This document shows positions 1 to 14,499 of a stretch of 64,000 nt of DNA, one piece after another. The position numbers were made by a program, and so were the translations under genes. The stretch comes from an endosymbiont of Bathymodiolus septemdierum str. Myojin knoll (GTDB lineage Bacteria > Pseudomonadota > Gammaproteobacteria > PS1 > Pseudothioglobaceae), in contig NZ_AP013042.1 in the NCBI RefSeq assembly GCF_001547755.1, positions 1-64,000 on the forward strand, given 5' to 3'. The notes under the pieces were generated by a model. That model did not search any database. It was given only the letters and a program-made list of their open reading frames with translations, and was not told where the DNA came from. Within the stretch, counting starts at the first letter, position 1. Every line of letters begins with the position of its first letter.

Positions 1-56
1 TAACGACCAAATATATATATTTGTAACCTTATTTTTTACAAAACCAAAACGCCCTT
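1..56. promoter_or_regulatory. AT-rich leader upstream of dnaA
   Basis: Very AT-rich sequence with a 16-bp palindrome at 8-23 (CAAATATATATATTTG). It may be part of the dnaA promoter or the edge of the origin's unwinding region. There is no clear Shine-Dalgarno before the dnaA ATG. The window starts here, so most of any origin upstream is not visible. Confidence 0.35.
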
Positions 57-1355
57 ATGTCAATAATTTGGAAAAAATGCCTTGAAACCTTGAAAGATAC
101 TGTGCCAATAGGGCAATTTAGTGTTTGGATTCAACCATTAAAAGCAACAGTAAAAGACAACACCCTAACCATAATGGCACCCAATACTTCCACAGTAGAT
201 TACCTTAAAAAAAACCTAAAACAAAAAATTAAAGCTGCGGTCGCACAACATGACAAAACGCTTAAAATTGAAATTGGCATCGAAACCCAACAAACTAAAA
301 AAAATACAAAACACACAACACCCTTATTTCCAGAATATACTTTTGATAATTTAGTTATGGGTAGTGCCAATCAAATTGCCTATGGCGCCATTCAACAAAT
401 TGCTGAAAACCTAAAAAAATCTCCTTATAATCCTTGTATTATTTATGGTGGCTCTGGATTGGGCAAAACACACTTAATGCAAGCAGCAGGGCATCTCGTT
501 AAAGAGCAAAAACCAAAAACCAAAATTATTTATGCGCCAGTAATGGATTTTGTTAAAAATATTACCACCAGTTTGCGTCACAACACCATTGAAAGTGTTA
601 AGTCTTATTACCAGTCTGCTGATTTGTTACTGGTAGACGATATCCATATGATTGCAGGTAAAGAGAAATCCCAAGAAGAATTTTTTCATATTTTTAACTT
701 TTTATTTACCACTAAAAAACAAATTATCTTCACTTGTGATCAGCCACCATCCAATATTAAAGATTTAGAAACCCGACTTAAAACAAGATTTGCACAGGGG
801 TTAAATTTATCTTTAGGCCCGCCTGAATTAGAGATGCGTGCTGCTATTTTATTAAAGAAAGCAGAAAATAAAACCATTAATATCAATCTAAATGAAGATA
901 TGGCACTCTATATTGCCAGTAATATTACGGACAATGTGCGTAATTTAGAGGGTGCCCTATTAAAGCTCAAAGCTTTTATTGATTTTTCAAGGTTGGGCGA
1001 CCTTATTATCACCAAAGAAGTGATTGATACAGCGCTTGGGGAATTAATTAAGCCTAAGGCTAAAAATATGGATATTAACGACATCCAAAAAGAAAGCGCC
1101 AAACATTATGGCGTCATTGTATCAGACCTAAGTTCATCAAGTCGAAAACAAAATATTGTTTTAGCGCGCCAAATGGCAATGTTTATTACACACGAAATGA
1201 CCAGTTTATCTCTGTCAAAAATTGGAAAATTTTTTGGAGGTAGGGATCATTCCACAGTTTTACATGCTATTAAAAAAATCAAACAAAAGGTCGAAAATGA
1301 GCCTAAGACAAAGGATGAATACGAATTATTAATACTAAAATTAGCCAGCTTATAA
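57..1355 (+). CDS. dnaA: Chromosomal replication initiator DnaA
   Basis: AAA+ ATPase that binds DnaA boxes at oriC and opens the duplex. The 432-residue product has an N-terminal domain I (WKKCLETL start), a very short linker, Walker A GGSGLGKTH near residue 131, Walker B LLLVDDIH near 192, and the C-terminal DNA-binding signature GGRDHSTVLHAI near 395. It is a little shorter than the E. coli protein because domain II is compact. It heads the classic dnaA-dnaN-recF-gyrB order. Confidence 0.98.
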   Translation: MSIIWKKCLETLKDTVPIGQFSVWIQPLKATVKDNTLTIMAPNTSTVDYLKKNLKQKIKAAVAQHDKTLKIEIGIETQQTKKNTKHTTPLFPEYTFDNLVMGSANQIAYGAIQQIAENLKKSPYNPCIIYGGSGLGKTHLMQAAGHLVKEQKPKTKIIYAPVMDFVKNITTSLRHNTIESVKSYYQSADLLLVDDIHMIAGKEKSQEEFFHIFNFLFTTKKQIIFTCDQPPSNIKDLETRLKTRFAQGLNLSLGPPELEMRAAILLKKAENKTININLNEDMALYIASNITDNVRNLEGALLKLKAFIDFSRLGDLIITKEVIDTALGELIKPKAKNMDINDIQKESAKHYGVIVSDLSSSSRKQNIVLARQMAMFITHEMTSLSLSKIGKFFGGRDHSTVLHAIKKIKQKVENEPKTKDEYELLILKLASL

Positions 1356-1567
1356 ACAATATCCCCAACATGTTTTACAATTTACTATGTATAACTTTAA
1401 TAACTTAACAAATAATTAAATTTTGTAAACATTCACCATTGTTTTTACATAAAATAAGATATTATTATCAACAATTTAATTTATTGTTTTATAAAGAAAA
1501 TATTCAGTTATCAACAAAAAATTAACTACCTAATAACAACAATAAACTTTTAATTAAAGGAAATTTT
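1356..1567. other. dnaA-dnaN intergenic region with DnaA-box-like sites
   Basis: This 212-bp AT-rich gap contains two copies of TTATCAACA (1465-1473 and 1508-1516), each one mismatch from the consensus DnaA box TTATCCACA. A good Shine-Dalgarno (AAGGA, about 1558-1562) precedes dnaN. It could be a DnaA-regulated dnaN promoter or part of oriC. Two boxes alone do not prove an origin. Confidence 0.4.
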
Positions 1568-2671
1568 ATGAACACACAACTTACTGTTAACGAATTATTA
1601 GAACCATTAGAAACTGTGATTGGTGTTGTTGAAAACAAACAAACGCTACCTATTCTTTCACATGTGCTTATTCAATTAGAAAATGAAAAACTTACTTTAA
1701 CCACAACAGATATGGAAATTGAATTACGCGCATCAAAAAAAATTCAAGCTCAAGAAAATATCAGTTTTACAATTTATGCAAAAGACTTAATTAATATTAT
1801 TCGTAAACTTCAAGAAAACACTATTATTGAATTTGTTATTGAAGAATCTAAAATTTATATTAAGGTCAATAATAATTCATTCGAACTTAATACATTCAAT
1901 ACACAAGATTTTCCATCGTTACCAGAAATTAAAGACAGTGAAGCTATTCACATTAAACATTTTATTTTAAGAGAATTAATTGAAAAAACTGCATTTTCAA
2001 TGGGTAATCAAGATATTCGTGCTTATTTAAACGGTTTATATTTTGAAGTTGATAAAAATAATATTATCGTAGTTGCAACTGATGGTCATCGTTTGGCAAT
2101 CGGTGAAATTAAACAAAACAACAATTTAACAAATAAAAAAACTGTTATTTTACCGAGGAAATCAATATTAGAATTAACCAGAATTTTAAAAAAAGATGAA
2201 AATGTAGAGGTGGTTATTCATCTTTCGAATCATTATTTTTACTTAACTGTTAACAATACAACTATTATTAGTCGTCTGATTGATGGTAACTTCCCTAATT
2301 ATTTACAAGTAATTCCAACAGATTATGAAAATACAATAACAATTAATCGCCAAAACTTTTTAGATAGTTTGCAGCAAGCTTCTATTTTTGTTGAAGAGCG
2401 TACTAAAGGTGTTAAGTTAGCTTTTAAAGATAATCAAATCAGTATATTCTCACATTCAGAGCGTGGACAAGCCAAAACAAAAATTGACATCAGTAACTTT
2501 GATAAAGAAATAGAAATTACTTTCAATATTCATTATTTAATTTCTATTTTAGAAAAACTAACCACAGATGATATAAATATGGTTATCCCAAACAGTGAAA
2601 ATCAATCTTGTTTATTAAGTAGTATCGGTGACAACACTTATCAATATATTGTAATGCCAATGCGCGTTTAA
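1568..2671 (+). CDS. dnaN: DNA polymerase III beta subunit (sliding clamp)
   Basis: Ring-shaped processivity clamp that tethers DNA polymerase III to the template. The 367-residue length matches the family, and the three-domain beta-clamp fold is evident, including ATDGHRLA in domain 2 and the C-terminal VMPMRV, which closely matches the conserved clamp terminus. It lies between dnaA and recF and is 23 bp from recF, so the two are probably cotranscribed. Confidence 0.98.
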   Translation: MNTQLTVNELLEPLETVIGVVENKQTLPILSHVLIQLENEKLTLTTTDMEIELRASKKIQAQENISFTIYAKDLINIIRKLQENTIIEFVIEESKIYIKVNNNSFELNTFNTQDFPSLPEIKDSEAIHIKHFILRELIEKTAFSMGNQDIRAYLNGLYFEVDKNNIIVVATDGHRLAIGEIKQNNNLTNKKTVILPRKSILELTRILKKDENVEVVIHLSNHYFYLTVNNTTIISRLIDGNFPNYLQVIPTDYENTITINRQNFLDSLQQASIFVEERTKGVKLAFKDNQISIFSHSERGQAKTKIDISNFDKEIEITFNIHYLISILEKLTTDDINMVIPNSENQSCLLSSIGDNTYQYIVMPMRV

Positions 2672-2694
2672 TTGAAAAAATAATTCAGTCTCTA

Positions 2695-3780
2695 ATGGCT
2701 AATATTAATCAACTATTCATTCATCAATTTCGTAATTTTACTTCTCAATCTATCACTCCCTGTAAAGGTATTAATCTATTTATTAGTAATAATGCACAGG
2801 GGAAAACTAATTTAATTGAAGCTATTTATTATCTTGGACATAACCGTTCTTTCAAAACTAAAAATTTAAAAGAAATTATTAATTTTAACTGTGATATTTT
2901 TCAGTTAAGTGCAAAGGTTGATGAAGATAAAATAAAATTAGAAAAATCAAAAAAGAAAACCAGTGTTAGTATTAATCAAAAAAAAGCAATTAACGCTTCA
3001 CAACTTAGTCAATTATTACCCATTCAAATCATCACACCCGATAAAGGTTTTATTGTTAATGGTACACCAAAAAACAAGCGTTCTTATCTAGATTGGGGAG
3101 TGTTCCACGTGAAACCAGAAACCGTTAAAACCTTTAAAAGTTACAATAAGATACTAAAAAACATCAACACCCTACTTAGTAAAAACAAAACCAATGAATT
3201 AGATTTTTGGTTTTTAGAATTAGCAAAATCAGCCGTTATTATTAATAAAAACCGATTAGATTATTTACAACAACTTAAAGAAACTTTATTTTCAGACCAG
3301 ATTAAAATTTTAAATAAATTAATTAAATCAGAACAACAACTTAATTATAAATTTTCATCTGGTTGGCCAAAAGAAGTTAATGAAACTAATGAGCAAAGTA
3401 TTTATCAATATTTACAAAAAAATACAGATTTTTTGCTGCGTGTTAAACATTTAAATTACGGTTCACATAAAGCCAATATTAATTTTACTTTTGGAGATAG
3501 AAGTGAATGTTTTTTTTCAAGAGGAGAACAAAAAACTTTATCCATTATTTTTTGGTTAACACAGGTAGTGTTATTGATTAATATGGGCATAAAACCAATT
3601 GTTTTAATTGATGATTTATCTTCTGAATTGGACGATACTAAAGTTAATATTATCCTTCAACATTTAAAAATACTAAAAGTACAAACTTTTATGACTGATA
3701 TTAGTCATAATTTATCTACTATAGAGCTTATCAAACCTACTATTTTTCAGATTAACCAAGGTGAGATAATACGACAATAA
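2695..3780 (+). CDS. recF: DNA replication and repair protein RecF
   Basis: SMC/ABC-type ATPase that helps load RecA at gaps with RecO and RecR. Walker A NNAQGKTNLIEAIY lies near residue 33, the ABC signature FFSRGEQKT near 270, and Walker B VLIDDLSSELD near 303. The length of 361 residues is typical. It sits directly after dnaN and about 60 bp before gyrB. Confidence 0.97.
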   Translation: MANINQLFIHQFRNFTSQSITPCKGINLFISNNAQGKTNLIEAIYYLGHNRSFKTKNLKEIINFNCDIFQLSAKVDEDKIKLEKSKKKTSVSINQKKAINASQLSQLLPIQIITPDKGFIVNGTPKNKRSYLDWGVFHVKPETVKTFKSYNKILKNINTLLSKNKTNELDFWFLELAKSAVIINKNRLDYLQQLKETLFSDQIKILNKLIKSEQQLNYKFSSGWPKEVNETNEQSIYQYLQKNTDFLLRVKHLNYGSHKANINFTFGDRSECFFSRGEQKTLSIIFWLTQVVLLINMGIKPIVLIDDLSSELDDTKVNIILQHLKILKVQTFMTDISHNLSTIELIKPTIFQINQGEIIRQ

Positions 3781-3831
3781 TAAAGCGATAAAAATCTCTA
3801 TCGTGGTATAATTAATCTAATTATTTTTTAA

Positions 3832-6252
<2,421 letters not shown>

Positions 6253-6276
6253 GTTGATTTAAACAAGGAGAAATAT

Positions 6277-7164
6277 ATGTCAAAGAAACATCCTGTTGTA
6301 GTTGTAACCGGTTCATCGGGTGCAGGAACTACTTTTGTAAAGCGTGCATTTGAGCACATTTTTAAAAAAGAAAACATCAATCCATTGATTGTTGAAGGTG
6401 ATAGTTTTCATAAATATGACCGTGCTGCTATGAAAGTTGCTGTGCAAAAAGAAGAAGAAAAAGGTAATAACTTTTTTTCACATTTTGGACCGGGTGCAAA
6501 TGAGTTTGATAAAATCGAACAAACCTTTAAAGACTATGCTACGACTGGCGAGTGCGACCGTCGTTATTACATCCACTCCGATGAAGAGGCAACTGAACAT
6601 AACACAAGATTAGGCTTAAATCTTAATCCGGGCCAATTTACCCCATGGGAGAAAGTTGGCGCAGGTACCGACTTATTGTTTTATGAGGGTTTACACGGTG
6701 CAGTAGTTGCAGATGGTGTTGATATGGCACAATATGGCGACCTAAAAGTTGGTGTAGTACCAAGTGTTAATCTTGAATGGATTCAAAAAATCCACCGCGA
6801 TAATGCCGAACGAGGTTATTCAGCAGAAGAAACGGTTGATACAATCTTACGCAGAATGCCAGACTATATTAATTACATCACCCCACAATTCTCACAAACG
6901 GACATCAACTTCCAGCGTATTGCAACTGTAGATACTTCAAATCCTTTTATTACACGCGATATTCCAACACCAGATGAGTCGCTTGTTGTTATTCGTTTTA
7001 AGGACTTGACAAAAACACCAGTAGATTTCACCCGCGTTAAAGCGATGATTGAAGGTTCATTTATGTCAAGACGCAACACAATTGTAGTGCCAGGCAATAA
7101 GATGGGGTTAGCAATGGAGGTTATTTTGTATCCAATTATTCACAAGGTGATTGAAAGTAAGTAA
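6277..7164 (+). CDS. prk: Phosphoribulokinase (Calvin cycle)
   Basis: Phosphorylates ribulose 5-phosphate to ribulose 1,5-bisphosphate, the substrate of RuBisCO. The 295-residue product begins with the P-loop variant GSSGAGTTFVKRAF typical of the proteobacterial (class I) enzyme. The conserved VEGDSFHKYDR and FYEGLHGAVV segments follow. A strong AGGAG (6266-6270) precedes the ATG. It lies 24 bp behind gyrB with no visible terminator between them, so a key carbon-fixation gene may be cotranscribed with a replication gene. No other Calvin-cycle genes are in this window. Confidence 0.95.
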   Translation: MSKKHPVVVVTGSSGAGTTFVKRAFEHIFKKENINPLIVEGDSFHKYDRAAMKVAVQKEEEKGNNFFSHFGPGANEFDKIEQTFKDYATTGECDRRYYIHSDEEATEHNTRLGLNLNPGQFTPWEKVGAGTDLLFYEGLHGAVVADGVDMAQYGDLKVGVVPSVNLEWIQKIHRDNAERGYSAEETVDTILRRMPDYINYITPQFSQTDINFQRIATVDTSNPFITRDIPTPDESLVVIRFKDLTKTPVDFTRVKAMIEGSFMSRRNTIVVPGNKMGLAMEVILYPIIHKVIESK

Positions 7165-7177
7165 CCTAGGTTAAATT

Positions 7178-7208
7178 AAAAAACCCTGTCTATATGATGG
7201 GGTTTTTT
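7178..7208 (+). terminator. Rho-independent terminator after prk
   Basis: Stem AAAAAACCC / GGGTTTTTT around a 13-nt loop, ending in a T-run. It overlaps the earliest in-frame ATG of the following chrA frame (7194), which argues that chrA starts later, at 7233. Confidence 0.8.
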
Positions 7209-7232
7209 ATTTCCACAATCAAAAAAAACATT

Positions 7233-8552
7233 ATGAATACAAAAAAACCACCTAAAAAACCCAGTTTTTCTCATTTTTTTCTTTACTGGCTAAAACTCGG
7301 TTTCATAAGTTTCGGTGGCCCTGCAGGTCAAATATCAATGATGCACCAAGAGTTGGTAGAAAAACGCCGCTGGATTTCTGAACATCGTTTTCTTCATGCA
7401 CTCAACTACACCATGATACTACCTGGTCCAGAGGCTCAGCAACTTGCCACCTATATCGGTTGGTTGATGTTTGGTGTCAGCGGTGGTTTGGTTGCAGGCA
7501 TACTTTTTATCTTGCCGTCTTTATTTATTCTTAGTGCGCTCACTTGGGTTTACTTAACCTACGGTGATGTGAGTGCAATATCGGGTATTCTTTACGGTAT
7601 AAAACCTGCTGTTACCGCCATTGTCCTATTTGCCGCTTATCGCATTGGTAGTAAAGCCTTATCAAATATTATTCTCAAGGTTCTCGCAGTCTTGGCATTT
7701 ATTGCCATTTATCAATTTGGTGTGTCTTTTCCTTATATCGTTTTGGCCACTGTCACTATTGGCTATTTGGGTGCAAAATTATCCCCAAACACCTTTAAAG
7801 GCACCGCCCATCAAGGCGATAAAGACAGTTCTGCCCCTGCATTAATTGACGACGACACGCCAATTCCTGATCACGCTAAATTTAAATGGTCTCGTTTAAT
7901 GGTTTTTGCTGTTATCGGCATCAGTATGGGCTTATTAGTCATGGGCTTGTTAGACAACAAAGTCCTGCACACAATGGGTGAATTCTTTACCAAAGCTGCC
8001 CTGGTTACTTTTGGTGGTGCCTACGCCGTCCTGCCTTACATTTACCAAGGCGGCGTTGACCAATACCAATGGCTCAGCGCCCATCAAATGATGGATGGTC
8101 TCGCTCTTGGTGAAACCACCCCAGGTCCTTTAATTATGGTTGTGGCATTCGTTGGTTTCGTCGGTGCCACAGCTAAAGAAATATTCGGCCCCGATCAAAT
8201 GTTATTAGCCGGTTTCGTCGGTGCATCCGTTGCCACCTTCTTCACCTTTCTCCCCTCATTTCTATTTATATTCCTAGGCGGCCCTGGTATCGAAGCCACC
8301 CGTGGTAACTTAAAATTCAGCGCTCCACTCTCCGCCGTTACTGCCGCCGTAGTCGGTGTCATCGTCAACTTAGCGGTATTTTTCGCCCTAGCCACCCTCT
8401 ACCACAACCAACAAATCGACTGGATATCCCTCGCTATTACCATTGCTGCATTTATTGCATTATTCCGATTTAAAATCAGCATTATGGGCGTCATCGCTGT
8501 TAGTAGTTTGATTGGCTTAGGTTTGACAATATTTGACTTATGGATTCATTAA
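7233..8552 (+). CDS. chrA: Chromate transporter family protein ChrA
   Basis: Integral membrane protein of the CHR family; characterised members export chromate by coupling to the proton-motive force. The product (about 439 residues) is a long two-domain form with many hydrophobic helices. The N-terminal half carries SFGGPAGQISMMHQELVEKR and LPGPEAQQLATYIGW. The C-terminal half repeats the pattern with FGGAYAVLPYI and LGETTPGPLIMV. The ATG at 7233 is chosen because the upstream one falls in the terminator. The true substrate in this organism is not shown by sequence. Confidence 0.9.
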   Translation: MNTKKPPKKPSFSHFFLYWLKLGFISFGGPAGQISMMHQELVEKRRWISEHRFLHALNYTMILPGPEAQQLATYIGWLMFGVSGGLVAGILFILPSLFILSALTWVYLTYGDVSAISGILYGIKPAVTAIVLFAAYRIGSKALSNIILKVLAVLAFIAIYQFGVSFPYIVLATVTIGYLGAKLSPNTFKGTAHQGDKDSSAPALIDDDTPIPDHAKFKWSRLMVFAVIGISMGLLVMGLLDNKVLHTMGEFFTKAALVTFGGAYAVLPYIYQGGVDQYQWLSAHQMMDGLALGETTPGPLIMVVAFVGFVGATAKEIFGPDQMLLAGFVGASVATFFTFLPSFLFIFLGGPGIEATRGNLKFSAPLSAVTAAVVGVIVNLAVFFALATLYHNQQIDWISLAITIAAFIALFRFKISIMGVIAVSSLIGLGLTIFDLWIH

Positions 8553-8653
8553 CTCAATTTGTACTCGGCGCCAGTGTTGGCCTAGCGATTAGCCCAGTTA
8601 AAACTAGAAAGGTTGCGCTAATTTCAGGGGTTTGGCAACTGGTAAAATATTAA
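8540..8653 (+). pseudogene. Remnant of a COG1988 membrane metal-dependent hydrolase
   Basis: The ATG at 8540 overlaps the end of chrA and opens MDSLTQFVLGASVGLAIS, then PVKTRKVALISGV. This is the characteristic N-terminus of the COG1988 'metal-dependent hydrolase' membrane family, which normally continues with a G-T-(I/L)-PDLD segment. Here the frame instead reads WQLVKY and stops after 37 residues. The following ligase reading frame starts inside this fragment. I infer a deletion that removed the rest of the hydrolase. Confidence 0.7.
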
Positions 8654-9552
8654 TAAAATCACTCATCGAACAAAAATTGAATTTTACTAATCATCCTTAT
8701 TTATACAAAGGTCTCAAATTAATAAGAATTAATGTCTTATTAATATCTCTATCCCTTTCTTTTGCGTCTTTTGCTGAAAAACCTGATTTATTCTTGCTCA
8801 AAACCTATAACGATAAACTCAGTGTTGTCGGCTGGGTAATGAGTGAAAAATTAGACGGCATTAGAGGATTCTGGGATGGGGAAAAGTTAATCAGCCGAGG
8901 TGGTGGCGTCTTTAACCCACCAGAATCTTGGACGGTTAATTTTCCAAATTTTGCCATTGATGGTGAACTTTGGACAAAACGGGCGGATTTTGAAGGGGTG
9001 TCATCAATTGTTAGGCGCAAAAATCCTGACAGCCGCTGGCAGAAAGTCAGTTTTAATATTTTTGAAGTGCCAAATCAGCAGGGTGGAATCTTGCAACGCT
9101 TAAAAGTTTTGCAAGATTATTTGCAACAACACCCAAGTAAAACCCTAAAAATTATCAAGCAAATTCCAGTTAAATCTACGCAACATCTAAATGTTTTCCT
9201 AGATAAAATCATCAAGAAAAAAGGTGAAGGCATCGTCGTTCGTGATCCAAAAACCCACTACCAAACTGGTCGCTTGTCCAGTGCTTTAAAGGTCAAAAAA
9301 TACCAAGACGACGAATGTGTCGTCCTTGAAATATTACCTGGAAAAGGAAAATACACAAACAAAATGGGTGTACTTAAATGCCAAACCAAAGCGGGAAAAA
9401 TATTTAAAGTTGGGTCAGGTTTCACCGATGCACAACGCCAAAATCCACCTAAAATCGGCAGTGAAATAACTTTCAAATACTATGGATTTACCAAGAATAA
9501 AAAATACAAACACCCCGTATTTTTGAAAATCAAACCAAAGTTGAGCAACTAG
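8632..9552 (+). CDS. ATP-dependent DNA ligase, small secreted (Lig E-like) type
   Basis: Seals DNA nicks using ATP. Motif I SEKLDGIRGFWDG contains the adenylated lysine; motifs DGELW, EGIVVRDP and ALKVKKYQDDE (motif V) follow, then a short OB domain. This minimal architecture matches the small bacterial ligases predicted to be periplasmic. A hydrophobic segment (INVLLISLSLSFASFA) just before EKPDLF looks like a signal peptide. The start is uncertain: no in-frame ATG exists upstream of the signal, only TTG codons at 8632 and about 8677, and the region borders the truncated hydrolase, so the native start may have been damaged. Confidence 0.85.
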   Translation: MATGKILIKSLIEQKLNFTNHPYLYKGLKLIRINVLLISLSLSFASFAEKPDLFLLKTYNDKLSVVGWVMSEKLDGIRGFWDGEKLISRGGGVFNPPESWTVNFPNFAIDGELWTKRADFEGVSSIVRRKNPDSRWQKVSFNIFEVPNQQGGILQRLKVLQDYLQQHPSKTLKIIKQIPVKSTQHLNVFLDKIIKKKGEGIVVRDPKTHYQTGRLSSALKVKKYQDDECVVLEILPGKGKYTNKMGVLKCQTKAGKIFKVGSGFTDAQRQNPPKIGSEITFKYYGFTKNKKYKHPVFLKIKPKLSN

Positions 9553-9557
9553 AGAAT

Positions 9558-9604
9558 TCAAGGGGTTAGAGAAATCAATTACTCTGGCTCCTTGATTTAT
9601 TTTC
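9558..9604 (+). terminator. Terminator after the DNA ligase
   Basis: A 14-bp stem (9558-9571 with 9582-9595, three G-U pairs on the + strand) and a 10-nt loop, followed by TTTATTTTC. Confidence 0.65.
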
Positions 9605-9727
9605 ACCTATAATGATTAGCGTGATTTACAAGTGTAGTATTGTGTGGTATGTGTATAATTATGAGCCTAATAAACAGTTAGGCGCTCAATTTAATTGTTA
9701 AAACTATCAAAGTTAAGAATCCAAATT

Positions 9728-10066
9728 ATGAAACTTTTGTTTACTTATTTTATTACTATTGTAATGTTATATGGCTGTGCAAGCACTGCGCCTATTAAAA
9801 TTGGGGCTAATACTTATTATTCATCTAAAACAAATTATGCCGGTATATTTGGTGATGTTGGCGCAACTACTGGCAGCCTAATAATTGAAGGTAATCAATT
9901 TTGTGAGTCACTCGGGAAAGAATTGCAATTAGTTACTCAAAGCGACAAGGATAATGTGCCTGGCGTTCGCTTTGGCGGCTCTACAATTACATTTAAATGT
10001 GTAAATAATGCAAGTGACCCTGTGATGCGATCAGATAAAGGTGTTTCTACTATCGAAATAAAATGA
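9728..10066 (+). CDS. Small predicted lipoprotein of unknown function
   Basis: The 112-residue product begins MKLLFTYFITIVMLYGCAST: a signal peptide with lipobox LYGC, so it should be lipid-anchored after cleavage before cysteine 17. The mature part has two more cysteines (FCESLGKEL and FKCV) that could form a disulfide, and a glycine-rich stretch. The ATG at 9728 is chosen over an upstream TTG because it puts the signal peptide at the N-terminus. It stands alone between the ligase terminator and the convergent leuS. I do not recognise the family. Confidence 0.65.
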   Translation: MKLLFTYFITIVMLYGCASTAPIKIGANTYYSSKTNYAGIFGDVGATTGSLIIEGNQFCESLGKELQLVTQSDKDNVPGVRFGGSTITFKCVNNASDPVMRSDKGVSTIEIK

Positions 10067-10109
10067 AACATGTAGAAAAAAAAGACGCCTTTATCAAATT
10101 ATTTTAATA

Positions 10110-10290
10110 ATTGGTAATAATTGGGGTCAGTGTGTGATTAAATTAAATTTTAATAAAAACAATAACTTATGACTATAAAAACACCTAACAAATCATTCCA
10201 CCTGACCGCTTACGCGTCAGGTGAATTCAAGCGTTATAAGTCACAACCAAACAGAATAATTAGGGTCAGAGTATAATTTATTTTTAGATA
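10110..10290. repeat. Hairpin flanked by GGGGTCAG-type repeats (mobile-element scar)
   Basis: Two imperfect direct copies of AATAATTRGGGTCAG lie near 10113-10145 and 10254-10285. Between them is a perfect 8-bp stem CACCTGAC/GTCAGGTG (10199-10206 with 10216-10223). GGGTCAG-type flanks are common at REP-associated Y1 transposase elements. No ORF lies between them, so this looks like a non-autonomous copy or scar. The hairpin could also serve as a terminator for the lipoprotein gene. Confidence 0.4.
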
Positions 10291-10291
10291 T

Positions 10292-13712
<3,421 letters not shown>

Positions 13713-13753
13713 AGGCGTTATTATACAATTACCATAAGACAGTTTGATTTAAA

Positions 13754-13861
13754 ATGAGACTTATGGGTAAACAAACAAATAGTAGAGATATTGAAATTAT
13801 TAATCAATTACTTGTGCAATATCTTTTTCGTAACTGCTTTTTTCCTTTCGAAGGACAATGA
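13754..13861 (+). CDS. Possible 35-residue ORF translationally coupled to bioD
   Basis: ATG at 13754 (or 13763) encodes MRLMGKQTNSRDIEII and continues to FFPFEGQ. Its TGA overlaps the bioD ATG as ATGA, the usual geometry of translational coupling, and bioD's Shine-Dalgarno lies inside its last codons. I recognise no family. It may be a coupling leader peptide, the remnant of a lost biotin-cluster gene, or chance. Confidence 0.3.
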   Translation: MRLMGKQTNSRDIEIINQLLVQYLFRNCFFPFEGQ

Positions 13862-14499
13862 AAGGATTGTTTATCAGTGGCAGTGGTACCGATGTGGGAA
13901 AAACATTTGTTGCCCGACATATTATTCAGATATTGAATGAAAAATACACGGTCATTGCCAGAAAACCAATTGAAAGCGACTGTATTAAAACCGACGCGGG
14001 GCTAATACCGAAAGATGCCAAAGTGTTAAATGACGCCTGTACAAATCCAGAGTCAATTGATATCGTTTGTCCTTTTAGATTTGAGGCACGCGTAAGTGGT
14101 GAAAAAGCCAGCGCTGAACAAGGCGCTATTGTGTGTTTGCAGGATTTGGTACAAGCGGTACAACCAACGAACGACAGTGATTTTGTGGTGATTGAGGGGG
14201 CTGGCGGGTTTTATTCTCCTATTGCACAGCAGGCGCTGAACAGTGATTTTGCATCCGCACTTGGGCTGTCCGTAGTGATTGTAGTGAAGGACGAATTGGG
14301 GGCAATTAATCAAGCATTGTTGAGTATAAATGCCGTCAAAAAGCATAAGTTAGATGTTGTGATGTTGGTGTTAAATCAGATAATACCGAATGATTTGGCT
14401 AATGCAGAAGCGTTAAGTGCGTATACAGATGTTAAGATAGTGGCTTTTAAAAAAGACCAAATAAAGGACTTTAATGCCAAAGTTTTGGCGTTAATCTAA
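13858..14499 (+). CDS. bioD: ATP-dependent dethiobiotin synthetase
   Basis: Closes the ureido ring of dethiobiotin from diaminopelargonate, CO2 and ATP, the penultimate step of biotin synthesis. The P-loop is SGSGTDVGKTFVARHI at the N-terminus, with the conserved RKPIESDC and VIEGAGGFYSP segments following. The 213-residue length is typical. An AAGGA at 13851-13855 precedes the ATG. No other bio genes are in the window. A very long hairpin begins immediately after the stop. Confidence 0.93.
   Translation: MKGLFISGSGTDVGKTFVARHIIQILNEKYTVIARKPIESDCIKTDAGLIPKDAKVLNDACTNPESIDIVCPFRFEARVSGEKASAEQGAIVCLQDLVQAVQPTNDSDFVVIEGAGGFYSPIAQQALNSDFASALGLSVVIVVKDELGAINQALLSINAVKKHKLDVVMLVLNQIIPNDLANAEALSAYTDVKIVAFKKDQIKDFNAKVLALI

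Noticed and set aside
1356-1567. Confirmed chromosomal origin
   Set aside because: Only two near-consensus DnaA boxes are visible and no other origin elements can be shown from this window alone.
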